Shown: one piece after another, positions 1-11,295 of the stretch
Position numbering within the stretch: the stretch's first letter is position 1
Layout of the letters: each line of letters opens with the position of its first letter
DNA from: Galerina marginata
Lineage: Eukaryota; Basidiomycota; Agaricomycetes; Agaricales; Galerinaceae
NCBI GenBank assembly: GCA_023014335.1
Contig: JAECYW010000014.1
Location: forward strand, 992,001-1,056,000
Direction of reading: 5' to 3'
DNA length: 64,000 nt
Made by a program: the position numbers and the translations under genes
The notes under the pieces: model-generated
Told to the model about the DNA's origin: nothing
Seen by the model: the letters and a program-made list of their open reading frames with translations, nothing else
Database searches by the model: none

Positions 1-1398
1 AGAATCTAAACTTGATCTTGAGCTTGATGATGCATTAAATATCAAAGAAGTCACTACACAGGCATTTGGAATTTTAGGCGAAAATGGAATCATTAGAGCC
101 GCTGATCAGCATGCCTGTGCAGAATGCACTCATGAATACAAAGCAACAAGTGATATTATAAATCCCAATCCAGCGGCAGTAGTTGGAGTTGACGACAACA
201 ATGCAGTCATACCTGAATTGAATCAGAATATTGAAGAACATAGTCCAGAACCTTCTTTGTCAAGTTCTGATCAAGAAATGGATCTTGAAAAGCAGTTTGT
301 AACTATGCGAATTTTGGATGGAGTTGTGATGGGCCCACAGGTAAATCTTATAGTCACTTTTGACAGTATAGAACTGATACCAACCCTATGGTATAGATTT
401 GTGCATATGATGATTGTACGAATGAGCTTTCTAATGCTCGCGGTGGTTCTTTATGTGATGTACACCATGTACAGCTTGCCACACGATGTTTGGTTCGAGA
501 GTGCTTGAATCAACGAGTCCAGGGAACTAATGCCTGTGAAACACACCAACCACAATGGAGAAATTTCAAAAAATACAATACTCGTCAAGTTCAATCAGGA
601 GTTCGCAGAATGTTGCAGCGACCATCAGAAGCTAATGAATGGCAACCTCGTCGAAGAGGACCAAATCCACAGCGGCATGATGATCCAAACTCAGATCCAC
701 CTCCACCCAAAAACTACTTCAGTCCTGGTCGATATTACTGTGTTGAAACCATTTGTGCACCTTGCGGTGTTGTTATTGCTTGGACCAAATTTGCACGGTC
801 AGAGTCAACAACAAATATTCTGAATTGGCTTGGATCTGTTTATCCTACAGAGGAATCACGGCCTGATTACATTTGTATTGACAAAGGCTGTCAAGTACTT
901 GCAACTGCTGTCAATAATGGCAGCTGGGATATTTGGAAAAGAACATCACGGATTATCGTTGATTCTTACCATTATATCAATCACCGGGTCTCTGATTATC
1001 TCTGTCGCAAATATTGCAATCCATCACCTGGCGATGGTTCTGCTCCAAACCTAGTTATTATTGCTTTTGATAAAAATGGACAGCCATATGCAAAGCGTGC
1101 ATTTAATACTCAGGTAGGTATACATCAGTCTTTTTGTTGCTGCTGGCTTATGATGATTTAGGTTTGTGAACAACTCAATGCATGGCTTGCGGGATTCCAG
1201 TCAATACTGAAGCGTATGACTCCTGGGAATTTCAACTGGTTTTTACATGCAATGCTATTTTATCACACAAAATATGTGCTTCGCAAACAAGATTTCAAAA
1301 AACAATCACAAGCAAGGGATGCTGATGATGAAGCCAATGAAGATCTTGGGTTGGATGAAGAAGTAGAGGAAAATGATGATAGTGACAATGATGCTTAG
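1..1398 (+). CDS. KDZ-type transposase with CxC6 cysteine cluster, C-terminal part (copy A)
   Basis: This is the 3' part of a transposase gene cut by the window edge. Exons are 1-340, 397-1113 and 1162-1398, with GT-AG introns at 341-396 and 1114-1161. Exon 2 opens with a cysteine/histidine cluster (CAYDDC, LCDVHH, CLVREC, CETHQ) that resembles the CxC6 cluster reported with KDZ transposases. The RNase H-like core follows: YYCVETICAPCGVVIAW, then CIDKGC and IIVDSYHYINHR, which carry two likely catalytic aspartates. The third acidic residue I cannot place with confidence. The tail is very acidic (EEVEENDDSDNDA). Copy B at 37257-39550 has the same splice sites; one visible difference is CGG (Arg) here against CAG (Gln) there, a CpG transition. 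Family assignment rests on motif recognition, not a search. Confidence 0.75.
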
Positions 1399-1621
1399 TA
1401 TTGTGGTTAAATAATGCACAGTAGGAGTAAAGGCAGTGTATATTAGTATATTTGTTATTGTTGATTTGAAATTGCTATTGTGTCAGTTATTCTATATAAC
1501 AAATTGACTGAGATATAGAGTGAATCATGAGCAATGGGTATTATTAACAGGTACAGGTATGTGTAGGCACAGTGCCACCTGCATGTTACCTAAGCATTTT
1601 TCTAAATTTTACTTGATTTTA

Positions 1622-1865
1622 TTTTCTGATTCCGCCGGAATCCGCCGGAATCCGGACCACCATTCCGGCGGAATCCACCGGAATCAGCTGCAATTTGTAA
1701 AAATATATATTTGGTTCATTCCGCCGGAATCCACCGGATTCCGGTCCCCCATTCCACCGGAATCCGGCGGAATTTTGCTGTTTTTTAGGCTTATTTTTTT
1801 ATATTCCACCGGATTCCGGTGGATTCCGCCGGAATCCGGTCATTCCGGCCGGAATAGGTGGGGCA
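1622..1865. repeat. Subterminal palindromic-word array of the KDZ element (copy A)
   Basis: About 240 bp filled with variants of the interrupted palindrome ATTCCGGCGGAAT and attached CCGGAATCC words on both strands, interrupted once by an AT-rich spacer. The same array occurs at 36800-37030 and, more loosely, at 44125-44345 at the two ends of the complete element. Subterminal repeats next to the inverted tips are typical transposase-binding regions; that role is inferred here. An apparent ORF through this stretch is a by-product of the repeat. Confidence 0.8.
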
Positions 1866-1936
1866 AGGTAAAGTACAGCGACGATGATGTATGAATCTGT
1901 GTTTGTCCGGTCCTACGAATCTCGATTAATCATGCT

Positions 1937-2600
1937 TAGGTTGCTGCTGTTTACAGGATGAACACCCGGGAAGTCGATCAGGAACCGTGTCGGAGGTTCG
2001 TAGGCCCTCTTTCTTAACTCTACAATTCATCTCATCTAACTCATTCGTTCCGCTCCATTCTCTCCAGCGTCCAGCTACTCCGTCGGGTCGACGCAAACAG
2101 ACCCACATCCCTCGCACCTCCTCCCAGTCTAGGCAGCCCCGTGGACTTCTGAAGCTTCAAGGGACCGTCGGGATCAACATGTCGAAGGTGCAGATGGGGC
2201 GACCGAGCGGGTGAGGAGAAGCGGGAATAGCTGTGGATAGCGCAGGTGCGAGGATCAAGGACGTCAACGGCTGGGAAGAGATGGAGCGGATCCAAGTTGG
2301 AGGTATCAGCGGGTATCGGATACTTGGATGGGATATATGCGAGGGGTGGGTGGGTGGACGAGCAGAAGGGGATGGGAAGGCGGATGGACGATGCGGGATA
2401 TGATGAGGAGTGGACGGAGGGTGGATGAGTTAGCTACATGGGCAGTCGCTTAAATGGGCTAAGATCATCGACGCGCTTACGCTGGCATAGCCTGCTGGCG
2501 GTGGGATAAGGGCAGAATGTTGCGAAAGTGGCTTGCTGGCCGGTTTGAGTGGGACGTCTCGAGGAAATGTCTGTCTTCCGTATGTATCCCTTCTGCGATC
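1937..2600. repeat. Dispersed repeat R1, copy 1
   Basis: A degenerate segment that recurs at 14430-15060 and more weakly at 16490-16880. Shared landmarks are gtttacaggatg with ggaggttcgtag near the left, gaaggtgcagatggg in the middle, agatggagcggatcc after it, and aagtggcttgctggcc near the right in copies 1 and 3. No reading frame is conserved across the three copies, so I do not call a gene. In copies 1 and 3 it lies directly upstream of the larger repeat R2. Confidence 0.6.
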
Positions 2601-2614
2601 CTGTTTTACGTTGA

Positions 2615-5560
2615 TTGACACCCTTTGCCATTAGGCAAAAGTGGTGAACCTCGAGAACTGGCGCCAGCTCGCCCTTGAACTGCGCTCACATCGAACGCCG
2701 CAGCCGCTGCCCCTTCAACTCTTCAGCAGGTGGCATGAACCTGGTACTTCAACTATTTCAACCTGTTCAGTACCCTCAGAACCTCGCAAAACGACACCCA
2801 GGTTCGGTCCTTACATTTAGGTGAGTATATGCGCTGTCACGATTGGATGTTTTTGGTGGTTGGCGTTGCATGATGGACGCGGGCGTCCTGGGTGGTGTTT
2901 GCGTCAATGCAGCACACGCGTCGACATTGTCTTTGCAATCATCCCAGATCGCCTCATTCGCTTTCATTCTGCTCTCTTATCAGCTTACTCCTATTGCTCG
3001 CTGAGGACCGGTGTATTCCAAAGCATCAATTCATTTTCAAAGGCAGAGAAAGGAAGGCACAAGTGCCTTTTTCCCTCTTCCTCTGCTTACTACTCGCACA
3101 AGCACATCTACTTCAAATGGTGCAGACAAGTCGCAACGATTTCAAGGCTACCACCAGCGGAGGGGTGAGAGGATGAGAAATAGGGTTGTGTACTGGCAGT
3201 GAAGGAATCCGCGAAACGATCAAAGTAGGTCGAAGTCATATCTAACGCGATTGTAGTTGAATTGCCTAGATAGAATTGAATGAAATTGAAAATCAAGAAA
3301 GATAGCGGGCTCAACTTACCTCATGAACTGCGTATAGACAGCTTTTGCGAGAACTTTAGACACCACGTCACCAGTAGAACAGATGGCGGACAGGTAGTGG
3401 TGCATGTCTCCGCCACGCCAAGCAAGCGGGTTCTTAAAGCCTTCACCCGAGATGAGCATCAAAAATCGGCCGACGTCTCGAGATATGGTCAGATTTCGGA
3501 CTTGAGGGAATGTTGAGAAGAAAAGAAACGGTCGGACATGCGAGCATTGAGGTAAGTGCGGTTGAAAGGAGGCCAAGTGGCTCAACCAAAGGGGTAGGAC
3601 AAAGTCAAACCCATGCGGGGGCGTTGAGACGCGAGCGGTGGACTGAGTTCGATGACTGTATGCACAAAAAACACGGCGAAGATTGAATTCGGAAGAATCG
3701 GCGGACGACCATGAAATATACATTGCTGTTTCATTCGCCAATGCACCGGGTAGAAGCTAAGGAAGGAGAGGGCGGTCGGAACTAGTGATTATACTGCCTG
3801 AACGCTCAACGTGAAAAAGGTGGAGATGGGGTGTGATAGACGACAATGTCAGCACGATCGATGGGTTTGCTGGAGGTGCCTATACGACGATACACTGACT
3901 CCCGGAGAACAATGGTGTGGAGTTTATTATCGATTCGAGGACGACTGCTCGATTGCCAATGGAATAAAAAGCAGAAGGTGACAATGACGGCGTCGGGATT
4001 TGTCACGGCGGCTCGTGGAGGCGAATATCAGCCGGCCCTCTGTCCAAGGTAGGAGCGTAATGGCGAGAGTGAAGTTATGCGCTCGCCTGGCGCCCGATAC
4101 CACGTAATCGATGTGAATCGAATGGATATGCGGATCGACGAGAGATTGAGAAGGAGTCGATATGGCGGATATCGAGTCTGTGCTGTGACCCCAAGGCTAG
4201 GAGCATGCGAGGCAGGTTACCCAAAAATCCAAGGTCCATCATTCTGGAGAGCGAAACGAAGCCTAGAGGAAGGCATCTACAGAATACAGAAGGGAGGTTA
4301 GGATAATGAGCAGAACAAGAAGGGCTAGAATAATTACGCAAGAACCAAACCGTCGTTCCAAAGCCTTAACCACCTGTCTCCATATACTCGTATCCCTCCA
4401 CGGACGAGCCAAAGTTCCAAAGTTGTGACGAAGCCTGGATTGCCTAGCGGGCATCAGAGGCGTCAGTGAATCCGGGACGAACTCAAAGGAACGGGGCAAA
4501 GAGTACGCACCGGAGCCTTAGGGTACGAATTTGCCAGGTTTTTTTATTAAGCTAGTCATTGTCGTAACCTGCAGGAAGCTGTTAAACGATAGTCAGAGCA
4601 TACGCCACGAGGACTACTTACTTGAGTATCTTCGCCAGAAAGCAAGTAGGATAAAGATAAGCAATGGAAGGTGATTGCCTGAAAGATATATAAGCACAAA
4701 TAGCAAGGTAAAACAATAGAAAACGTACCCGATGACAGAAGGCTGTAAGCGGAACACAACGGGCTTCTATGAGATGTTGTCCACCACTGTCGAAGCATCA
4801 TGCATACCACCGTCAACTCCTCCGTTTCCTTATCCTTGCCCGTGGCTTGCTGGTGAACAGAGACGCAGGTTGACACGATGCCGTTCCACTGGTGGCGCAC
4901 GTTTTGGAAATACGAGACAGATGCGAGGGGGATTAAGCGACAGTGAAAACCATTCCGAAGACTCGGTTTTTGCCTGATGTGTAGAATCCAACTCGATTGA
5001 TGCGAAAGAATGAGGATCTGGTCTGCAGTAAGTTGTATGCACCACGAGAAACACTATAGGTTACTTACCAAGATTTCGTCATAGTATACTATGTGGTCTC
5101 TCGAGTTCGTCGAAGTGAAGTCGAAGTAAATAAGCCTGTCCTTGGCAACCTGTTTCGCAGAGTTATATAGTCGTCGTTGGAACCCCTGTTAGACAGAGTC
5201 GGCGATAGGAAGAGATGAATGCATTCTGACCGCTGGCTGGCTCTGTCTCTCCGACTCTCTCTCGATTTCCGAGCAATGAGACGAAACGAACCGGCGTGCA
5301 GGTCATGGAAGGGATAAAAGTGTTGATCGGGGACGTCCCGATCCGTGGAATAGCGCATAGATTCGTGGCTGTGCTTGATGGCGCTCCCAGGCAATCCAAT
5401 TTCCATCCCTTCGCTTCTCTCGAACCACAAGCATCCAACGTTCCTTCACTATGAACAACCAATCCTTTTTTGCAGGCGCCGCGACACATGCCCGATGAGG
5501 ATCAATAAATAACGCATTCCGCGCGTTTCCTCCCGTTCTTTCGTACCTTCCGAACCACAA
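2615..5560. repeat. NLR-upstream segment R2, copy 1, with traces of a minus-strand gene
   Basis: A roughly 2.9-kb diverged segment also present at about 7300-9060 and 17040-19775. All three begin near a ttgactgacaccctttgccatt-like phrase. Copies 1 and 2 end at the first exon of an NLR gene; copy 3 stops just short of it. On the minus strand several blocks look like exons with GTAAG donors (for example donors near 3316 and 5066), but frames differ between copies and stops are frequent. I read it as a duplicated block holding an NLR promoter and a decayed, divergently transcribed gene of unknown family. Confidence 0.55.
5451..5490 (+). pseudogene. Stub of an NLR first exon
   Basis: ATG at 5451 opens with MNNQSFFAGA, matching MSNQTFFAGA at the start of the complete NLR gene at 8987. 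The similarity breaks off within about 40 bases, before the splice donor and without any NB-ARC sequence downstream. The upstream DNA is copy 1 of segment R2. So an NLR copy once began here and was truncated, and the aldolase remnant now follows about 90 bp away. Confidence 0.6.
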
Positions 5561-5580
5561 GCTTCACAAGAATAATAATT

Positions 5581-7150
5581 ATCGGTATCCTCGACATCGT
5601 TGCCCAGTTATCTCCTGTTGGATGGCGGCTGATAACACTTTCGGCATGCGGTATCACTTAGGCTGGTGTTTTGATTGGCGGTAACGTTCGTAAATTGTTC
5701 GACTATGCAAAAGAAAACAAGGTCCGAGGGTTTTTTCACCAACTGGCGATGTCTACTAACCCTTTCTCTAGTTCGCCATTCCAGTAAGTATAAATGCGCA
5801 GGGATCTAACCAGTAAATGACTCTCTCCAGGCCATCGTGCGTCTTCATCCACCTCTTCCAAATATACCCACTGAGAGATCGCACCTAGAACGTAACATCC
5901 ACTTCCACCGCCAACGCCGTCCCGTTATTTTTATCTTATCGCGATGGCAAGTGATATCAAATCTCCTATCATCATCCAAGTCTCCCAAGGCGGAAGCGCG
6001 TACTTTGCCGGCAAGGGGCTCTCGAACGAGAACCAGCAGGCGTCTATCCTTGGCGCGATCAGCGCCGCCCACCACGTTCGGTTGATGGCCAAGGCATATG
6101 GCGTGTACGTGTTTTCTATCTAATCTCTGCTCTGCTTTTCACGGACGACCTTTTTCTACCTCACCAGCCCCGTCGTCATGCACAGCGACCACTGCGCCAA
6201 GAAGCTCCTCCCCTGGTTCGACGGCATGCTCGCAGCAGACGAGGCCTACTTCAAAGAACACCAAGAACCCCTCTTCTCCTCGCACATGCTCGACCTCTCC
6301 GAAGAACCCAAAGACGAAAACATCGCCATCTGCGCTAAATACTTCCAACGCCTCGCCCCCCTCGGGATCTGGCTCGAGATGGAGATCGGCATCACCGGCG
6401 GGGAGGAGGACGGGGTGGACAACACGGGCGTGGATAATGCGAGCTTGTACACCCAGCCGGAGGATATCTACGACGTGTACAAGACGCTCAGCGCGATTGG
6501 ACCGAATTTTAGTATTGCGGCTGGGTTTGGGAATGTGCATGGGGTTTATAAGCCTGGTAATGTGAAGCTCCAACCGGGTCTTCTTGGGAAGCATCAGGCG
6601 TATACTGCTGAGAAGTTGGGGAAGAAGGATGGTTTGCCTTTGTATGCGTCTTTTTATTTTATTTCTTGGTGAGATGGGATAGCAGGCTTATTGTGCGTTT
6701 TAGGTACCTCGTCTTCCACGGTGGATCGGGCTCTACGAAGGAAGAAATCTCGACGGCCGTATCGAACGGTGTGATCAAGATGAACGTCGACACCGACACC
6801 CAGTTCGCCTATCTCGTCGGTATCCGTGTACGTTTCCTGTTCCTCTCGCTCACCTCTTCCCGCCACCCCACTCACTCACGAACTGGATCGGATCTAGGAC
6901 TTTGTCACGAAAAAGAAAGACTACCTCGCGACCCAAGTCGGCAACCCTGACGGCGCAGACAAGCCTAACAAGAAAGTAAGCCAAGCTAGCCCCTCCTATC
7001 CTATCCTATCCTATCCCGCAAACACGTCGTTAAATTAAACTTTCCTCACAGTACTATGACCCCCGTGTATGGGTGCGTGAGGGCGAGAAGACGCTTTCTG
7101 AGCGCGTCAAGGAGGCTTGTAAGGATCTTGGGAACACTGATCGTCTGTAA
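5581..7150 (+). pseudogene. FBA1: Class II fructose-bisphosphate aldolase with a ruined 5' end
   Basis: The enzyme splits fructose-1,6-bisphosphate into two triose phosphates in cytosolic glycolysis, using zinc. Exons 5944-6104, 6168-6641, 6704-6827, 6898-6975 and 7052-7150 join in one frame (311 codons from ATG 5944) and carry the expected motifs: SDHC (catalytic Asp and zinc His), EMEIGITGG, GFGNVHG, FHGGSGSTKEE, NVDTDTQF and a normal C-terminus. The usual protein is near 360 residues. The missing N-terminal part is visible but broken. GILDIV at 5584 lacks a start codon (ATC where ATG belongs). The first intron donor is gone. Exon pieces GGNVRKLFDYAKENK and FAIP remain, and NVTSTST near 5890 is out of frame with the rest. 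Either a pseudogene or a shortened protein from 5944 lacking the first barrel strand. Confidence 0.8.
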
Positions 7151-7299
7151 CCACTTGGGTTCACTTGGTGTGAAGTGAAGTCAGGGTTTGTTGAATGAAT
7201 TGTAGAATAACATGGGTCGAATCGGAAATGAAATATTAATGGACGCTTTTTTGTAGATTGTTGCTTTCTCTTCTGTGATTAGGCTGTTTCAAAGTACTG

Positions 7300-8986
7300 T
7301 TACATTGACTGACACCCTTTGCCATTCCATAGGCCAAAACTCGTGCCAGCTCGCCCTCGAACGGCGCTCAGATCGTCGCAGAACGTCCCCAGGTCCAGTC
7401 GTTACATCTGGGTGAATATATGCTGTGTCGAGTATTCTATGGGCGGGATGGGTTATCTCACACCCGTCGCATGCGGGATGAATGGGTATCGATCTTACAT
7501 CCAGTTCGGATGGAACGGTGCTTGGTTCTTGATTAGAATTTTGCAGTGGTTGGCATTGCGAGCAGGAGGTGGACGGCTATCGTGGTCTTTTCCTCAATGC
7601 ATTACACTGAGGCTCGTCGACGATGAGTTTGTCTTTGCTATCTGAATCGCCCCAGGTTGCCTTCCATGATCAAGTGAAATCTCCGTACCTGCTCTCTTTC
7701 CTGGCTTACGCTAGCTATGGTTGCTCGTTCATGACCGTTGTTTTCCAAAAGATCAATTTATTTCGGAGGCATGCATCCAAAGAGAAGGCACAAGCGCCTT
7801 TTTCTTTCTTCTGTCTCCGGTTACTAGTACTACTGGCACAACAAGCGCGTCCACTTCGAATGGGGCAGACGAGCCGCAAAGGGCGGCTCGAGGCAACCAC
7901 CAGGGGCAGGGTGAGATGGTGAGAAGAGGACTACATTGGCACTGAGAGAATCCGCGAAGCGACCGAAATAAAGTCGAAGCTGCGTCTATTGCGATCGTAG
8001 TTGACTAGATTAGGTGTAAATGAATGAAATTGAATATCAAGAAAGACAAAGAATAAAAACTTACCTCATGGGCTGCCAGTGCTATAGACAGCCTTTGGGA
8101 GAACTTTAGACACAGATGCCACCAATAGAATGGAGGGTGGACAGGCGGGGGTGTACTCGAGTACGGCTCCGCGACGCCAAGCGGGTGGTTCTTAAAGCCT
8201 GCACACAAAACAAAAGAGTCAATAACCAGCCGATTGAAATCGTTGGCATCGGCGGGGATGAAATGCATATTGCTGTGACATTCGCCCCTGCCAGAAGATA
8301 AGGAGAGGGCGGTTGAAACTTGAGATTGTGCTGCCTGGACAGTCAACATGAAAAAATAGAGGCTTGATGGATAGGTAGCAGTGTCGGGGAGGTCAATGCA
8401 ATTGCTGAGTTAACAACGGTTGATGCCGTTCCACTGACGGCGCGTGTTGAAGGTGCGAGTCAGATACGAAGGGGGTGAAACAACGATGGAAACGATTCCG
8501 AAGGCTCTTCATCACCCTCATGATGCACAAAATCCAGCTCAAGTTTTGACGCGATGAGAGAGGGCGAGGATCTAGTCTGCACTGAATTGTATGCATCACG
8601 AGAAACACATTGGGCTTCTTACCAAGATTCCGTCATGATCAGTATACTAGCCGCTCGAGTTTGTCGAAATGAAATCGAGGCCAGAGACTCAAATGTCGCC
8701 TAGCTCGTTAGCGACCTGTGTCGCAGAGGAAAGTGAGTGATAGGACTCAGGAGGAGATAAGTGCATTCGGCTGTTCGCTCTGTCTTGAGGTTTCCGAGCA
8801 ATGAGACGAAACGAAATGGTGTGCAGCAATGAAAGTGATGATCGCGGACTTGGGGGACGTCCCGATCCGTGGATCAGCGCCCAGGCTGGATTCGTGACTC
8901 AAGGCTGTGCTTGACGGCGTTCCCAGGCAATCCGATTTCCTTCCCTTCGCTTCTCTCCACCACAGTACAAGCATCCAACCTTCACT
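7300..8986. repeat. NLR-upstream segment R2, copy 2 (in front of the complete NLR)
   Basis: Diverged copy of the block at 2615-5560 and 17040-19775. It ends at the ATG of the complete NLR gene, so it should hold that gene's promoter. The most conserved part among copies is about 8390-8780 (matching 19390-19740), which includes a minus-strand donor-like junction near 8629 and ctcgagtttgtcgaaatgaa. The last 150 bp, with gacgtcccgatccgtgga, are shared with copy 1 only. No gene is called because no frame survives in more than one copy. Confidence 0.55.
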
Positions 8987-11295
8987 ATGAGCAACCAGAC
9001 CTTTTTTGCAGGCGCGCGCGACGTTACCGTCAGCGGTGGCACTTTTACTGCCGCTCACACCGTAAGTCCTATTTCCACGAAAGCTTATTAAGGCCCGTCG
9101 CCAACAAATTGCCTCCAGATCAACAATAACACCTTCGTCAATACTCGCGTCGACGATGAAAACCAGGCTGATGTGCTCCCAGTCCCCCAGAAACCCAACT
9201 CCAGCGCGCTTTTCACCGGGCGAAGGGACTTGGTGGATAGGCTCAAAAACCACTTTGGACTTCCTGGCGCTGGTGAACCTCTGAACCGGCGCTCTTTCTT
9301 GTTGTATGGAATGGGGGGCATTGGAAAGACCCAGATCTGCCTGAAATTTACGGAGGAGATGGAGGATGTGTGCGTTTACATGATGAATAATGTCCTGCAT
9401 CCTGACCAACCATCATTGATCACAGGTTCTCTCATATATTCTGGGTTGATGCGTCTTCTGCAGATACAATTACCCAGAGCCTGAAGGGGATTACTAATCA
9501 TCCAAGTGCTAGATTAGCTGATCTTGATGGTTCACCTCAGGCTGTCCTTCAGTGGATGGCCTACCTTCCTGAGGAATGGCTGATCATATTTGACAATGCT
9601 GATGGTGCACCAGAAGTGGTTGAAAAATTTCTTCCACCTGGCCTCAAGGGTAATGTTCTGATTACCAGTCGGAACAAAGCTCTTGGTCGTCTTACACAGT
9701 TTGAAAATGCTCTGGAAATCCATGACATGGAAGAGCAGGATGCCATTTCTCTGCTTTTGAAAGCTGGTGGAGGTCTTGATCAATCTGATCAGCTTGTGAA
9801 AGAATGTGCAAGAAAGATTGTGACTGAGCTCTGTTGCCTGCCTCTTGCTGTTGCACAAGCAGGTGCTGCTATTGTATCTGGGCTTTGTAATCTTGATGAC
9901 TATCTCCATCTGTACTTTCAAAAGCGTCAGCAGCTATTTTCTGATTCTACATTTACTGGAGCATCAAAATATAATAGGACAGTGTATAGCACCTGGGAGC
10001 TATCATTTAAAGAAATTGAGTCAAGAGCTAAAAAAGACTCTAGCTTGAACTCTATTGATGTTCAAGCTGCACAGAATGCAGTTTTTATTCTTGAAACCTT
10101 TGCATTTCTCCACCATACCAACATTGATAGGAGCATATTTATTAATGCTGCTAAGGGTTTCAGAGATTATTATCCAGAAGAAGGATTTTCTCAGCTGGAT
10201 GCTGGGATTCAGGAAATTGATAAAAAACTGAACAGATTTCTTGTGGATCAAAATGATACATGGAATGGATTTGAATTTCAGACTGGGATCCAACTCCTAT
10301 TGTCATTCTCCTTAATCAAAAAGAGTGCATCTGGTCATATATATTCAGTACATCCATTGGTACATGCATGGAGTCGGGACAGAATGTCATTTTATAATCA
10401 ATCAGCAAACTCTCAAAGGACAACAACTTTGCTGTTTTGGTCAGTTCCATTGGACTATGATAATTGGGATTACATATACTGCCAAAGTCTTATTCCACAT
10501 ATTCAAGCCAATAATCAAAATAGTGCCCAAGCAGGTATTGAAAAAGTGTACAATGATAGAGAGTACACAGTATTTGCAACAGTTCTATATAGAAATGGAA
10601 ATTGGAAAGAAGCTGAGGAGCTAGAGGTTCAAGTGCTGGAGGTCAGAAAGACAGTGCTAGGTCTAGAGCATCCAGATACACTTTTGAGCATGGGCAATCT
10701 AGCAAGAACATACAATAAACTAGGAAGGTGGAAAGAGGCAGAAGAGCTAGATGTTCAAGTGATGGAGGTCAGAAAAAGTGTGCTAGGTCTAGAGCATCCA
10801 GATACACTTTTAAGCATGGGCAATCTAGCAGCAGCATACAGTGATCTAGGAAGGCAGAAAGAAGCTGAAGAGCTGAAAGTTCAAGTGCTGGAAGTCAGAA
10901 AAAAGGTGCTAGGTTTTGAGCATCCAGATACACTTTTAAGCATGAGCAATCTAGCAGTGACATACCATAAACTAGGAAGGTGGAAAGAAGCAGAAAAGCT
11001 CAAAATTCAAGTGCTAGATTTCAGGAAGAGAGTGCTAGGTCTAGAGCATCCAGATACACTTTTTAGCATGGCCAATCTAGCAGTGACATACAGTGATCTA
11101 GGAAGATGGAAAGAAGCAGAAGAGCTAGAAGTTCAAGTCCTGGAGGTCAGAAAAAGAGTGCTAGGCCCAGAGCATCCAGACACACTTTTAAGCATGAGCA
11201 ATCTTGCAGTGACATATGAGAACCTGGAAATGTGGAAAGAAGCAGAAGAGCTCCAGATTCAAGAGCTAGAAATCAGACAGAAAATACTAGTTTAG
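8987..11295 (+). CDS. NB-ARC domain protein with kinesin-light-chain-type TPR repeats (fungal NLR)
   Basis: Exons 8987-9061, 9119-9369 and 9426-11295 give 731 residues with clean GT-AG introns. Residues 1-45 are a short Gly/Asn/Thr-rich leader (SGGTF, INNNTF) common at the start of mushroom NLRs. The NTPase has Walker A GMGGIGKTQ (89-97), a FWVDASS strand, Walker B LIIFDN (161-166), LITSRN, and a GLPL-like CCLPLAVAQ near 245. From about residue 502 five and a half 42-residue TPR units follow, each with HPDTLLSM-NLA and WKEAEEL. By family knowledge such proteins are STAND NTPases that sense ligands through the repeats and are linked to non-self recognition; the actual ligand is unknown. The gene has no visible lesion. 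Its upstream DNA is repeat R2. Confidence 0.9.
10603..11292 (+). repeat. In-frame 126-bp tandem repeats encoding TPR units
   Basis: Units start at 10603, 10729, 10855, 10981 and 11107, exactly 126 bp apart, with a partial sixth at 11233. Each encodes one 42-residue TPR. Long runs such as gtgctaggtctagagcatcc and ccagatacactttt recur almost unchanged, so the array is either young or kept uniform by unequal exchange. Differences cluster in the positions just before and after WKEAEEL. Confidence 0.9.

Larger units (their letters stand above)
1..1878 (+). mobile_element. KDZ-type DNA transposon, partial copy A (transposase end)
   Basis: This stretch matches the complement of 36777-38654 almost base for base, so it is the transposase-side end of the same element family as the complete copy at 36777-44364, in the opposite orientation. 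It ends with ggtaaagtacag at 1867-1878, the complement of the CTGTACTTTACC tip of the complete copy. The next 8 bases, cgacgatg (1879-1886), are the expected target duplication, but the other side lies off the window. Near identity to the second copy implies recent transposition. The window starts inside the transposase gene. Confidence 0.85.

Noticed and set aside
1520..1894. 124-codon ORF over the transposon end, also at 36770-37135 on the minus strand
   Set aside because: It is a translation of the ATTCCGGCGGAAT subterminal repeats and even runs past the element tip in copy A; the two copies end with different residues because the flanks differ.
3316..3741. 141-codon minus-strand ORF in segment R2 copy 1
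   Set aside because: The equivalent positions in copies 2 and 3 are in other frames or stopped, so I treat it as part of a decayed gene and not as an intact one.
6139..6594. 151-codon minus-strand ORF inside the aldolase
   Set aside because: Antisense shadow of the conserved aldolase exon.
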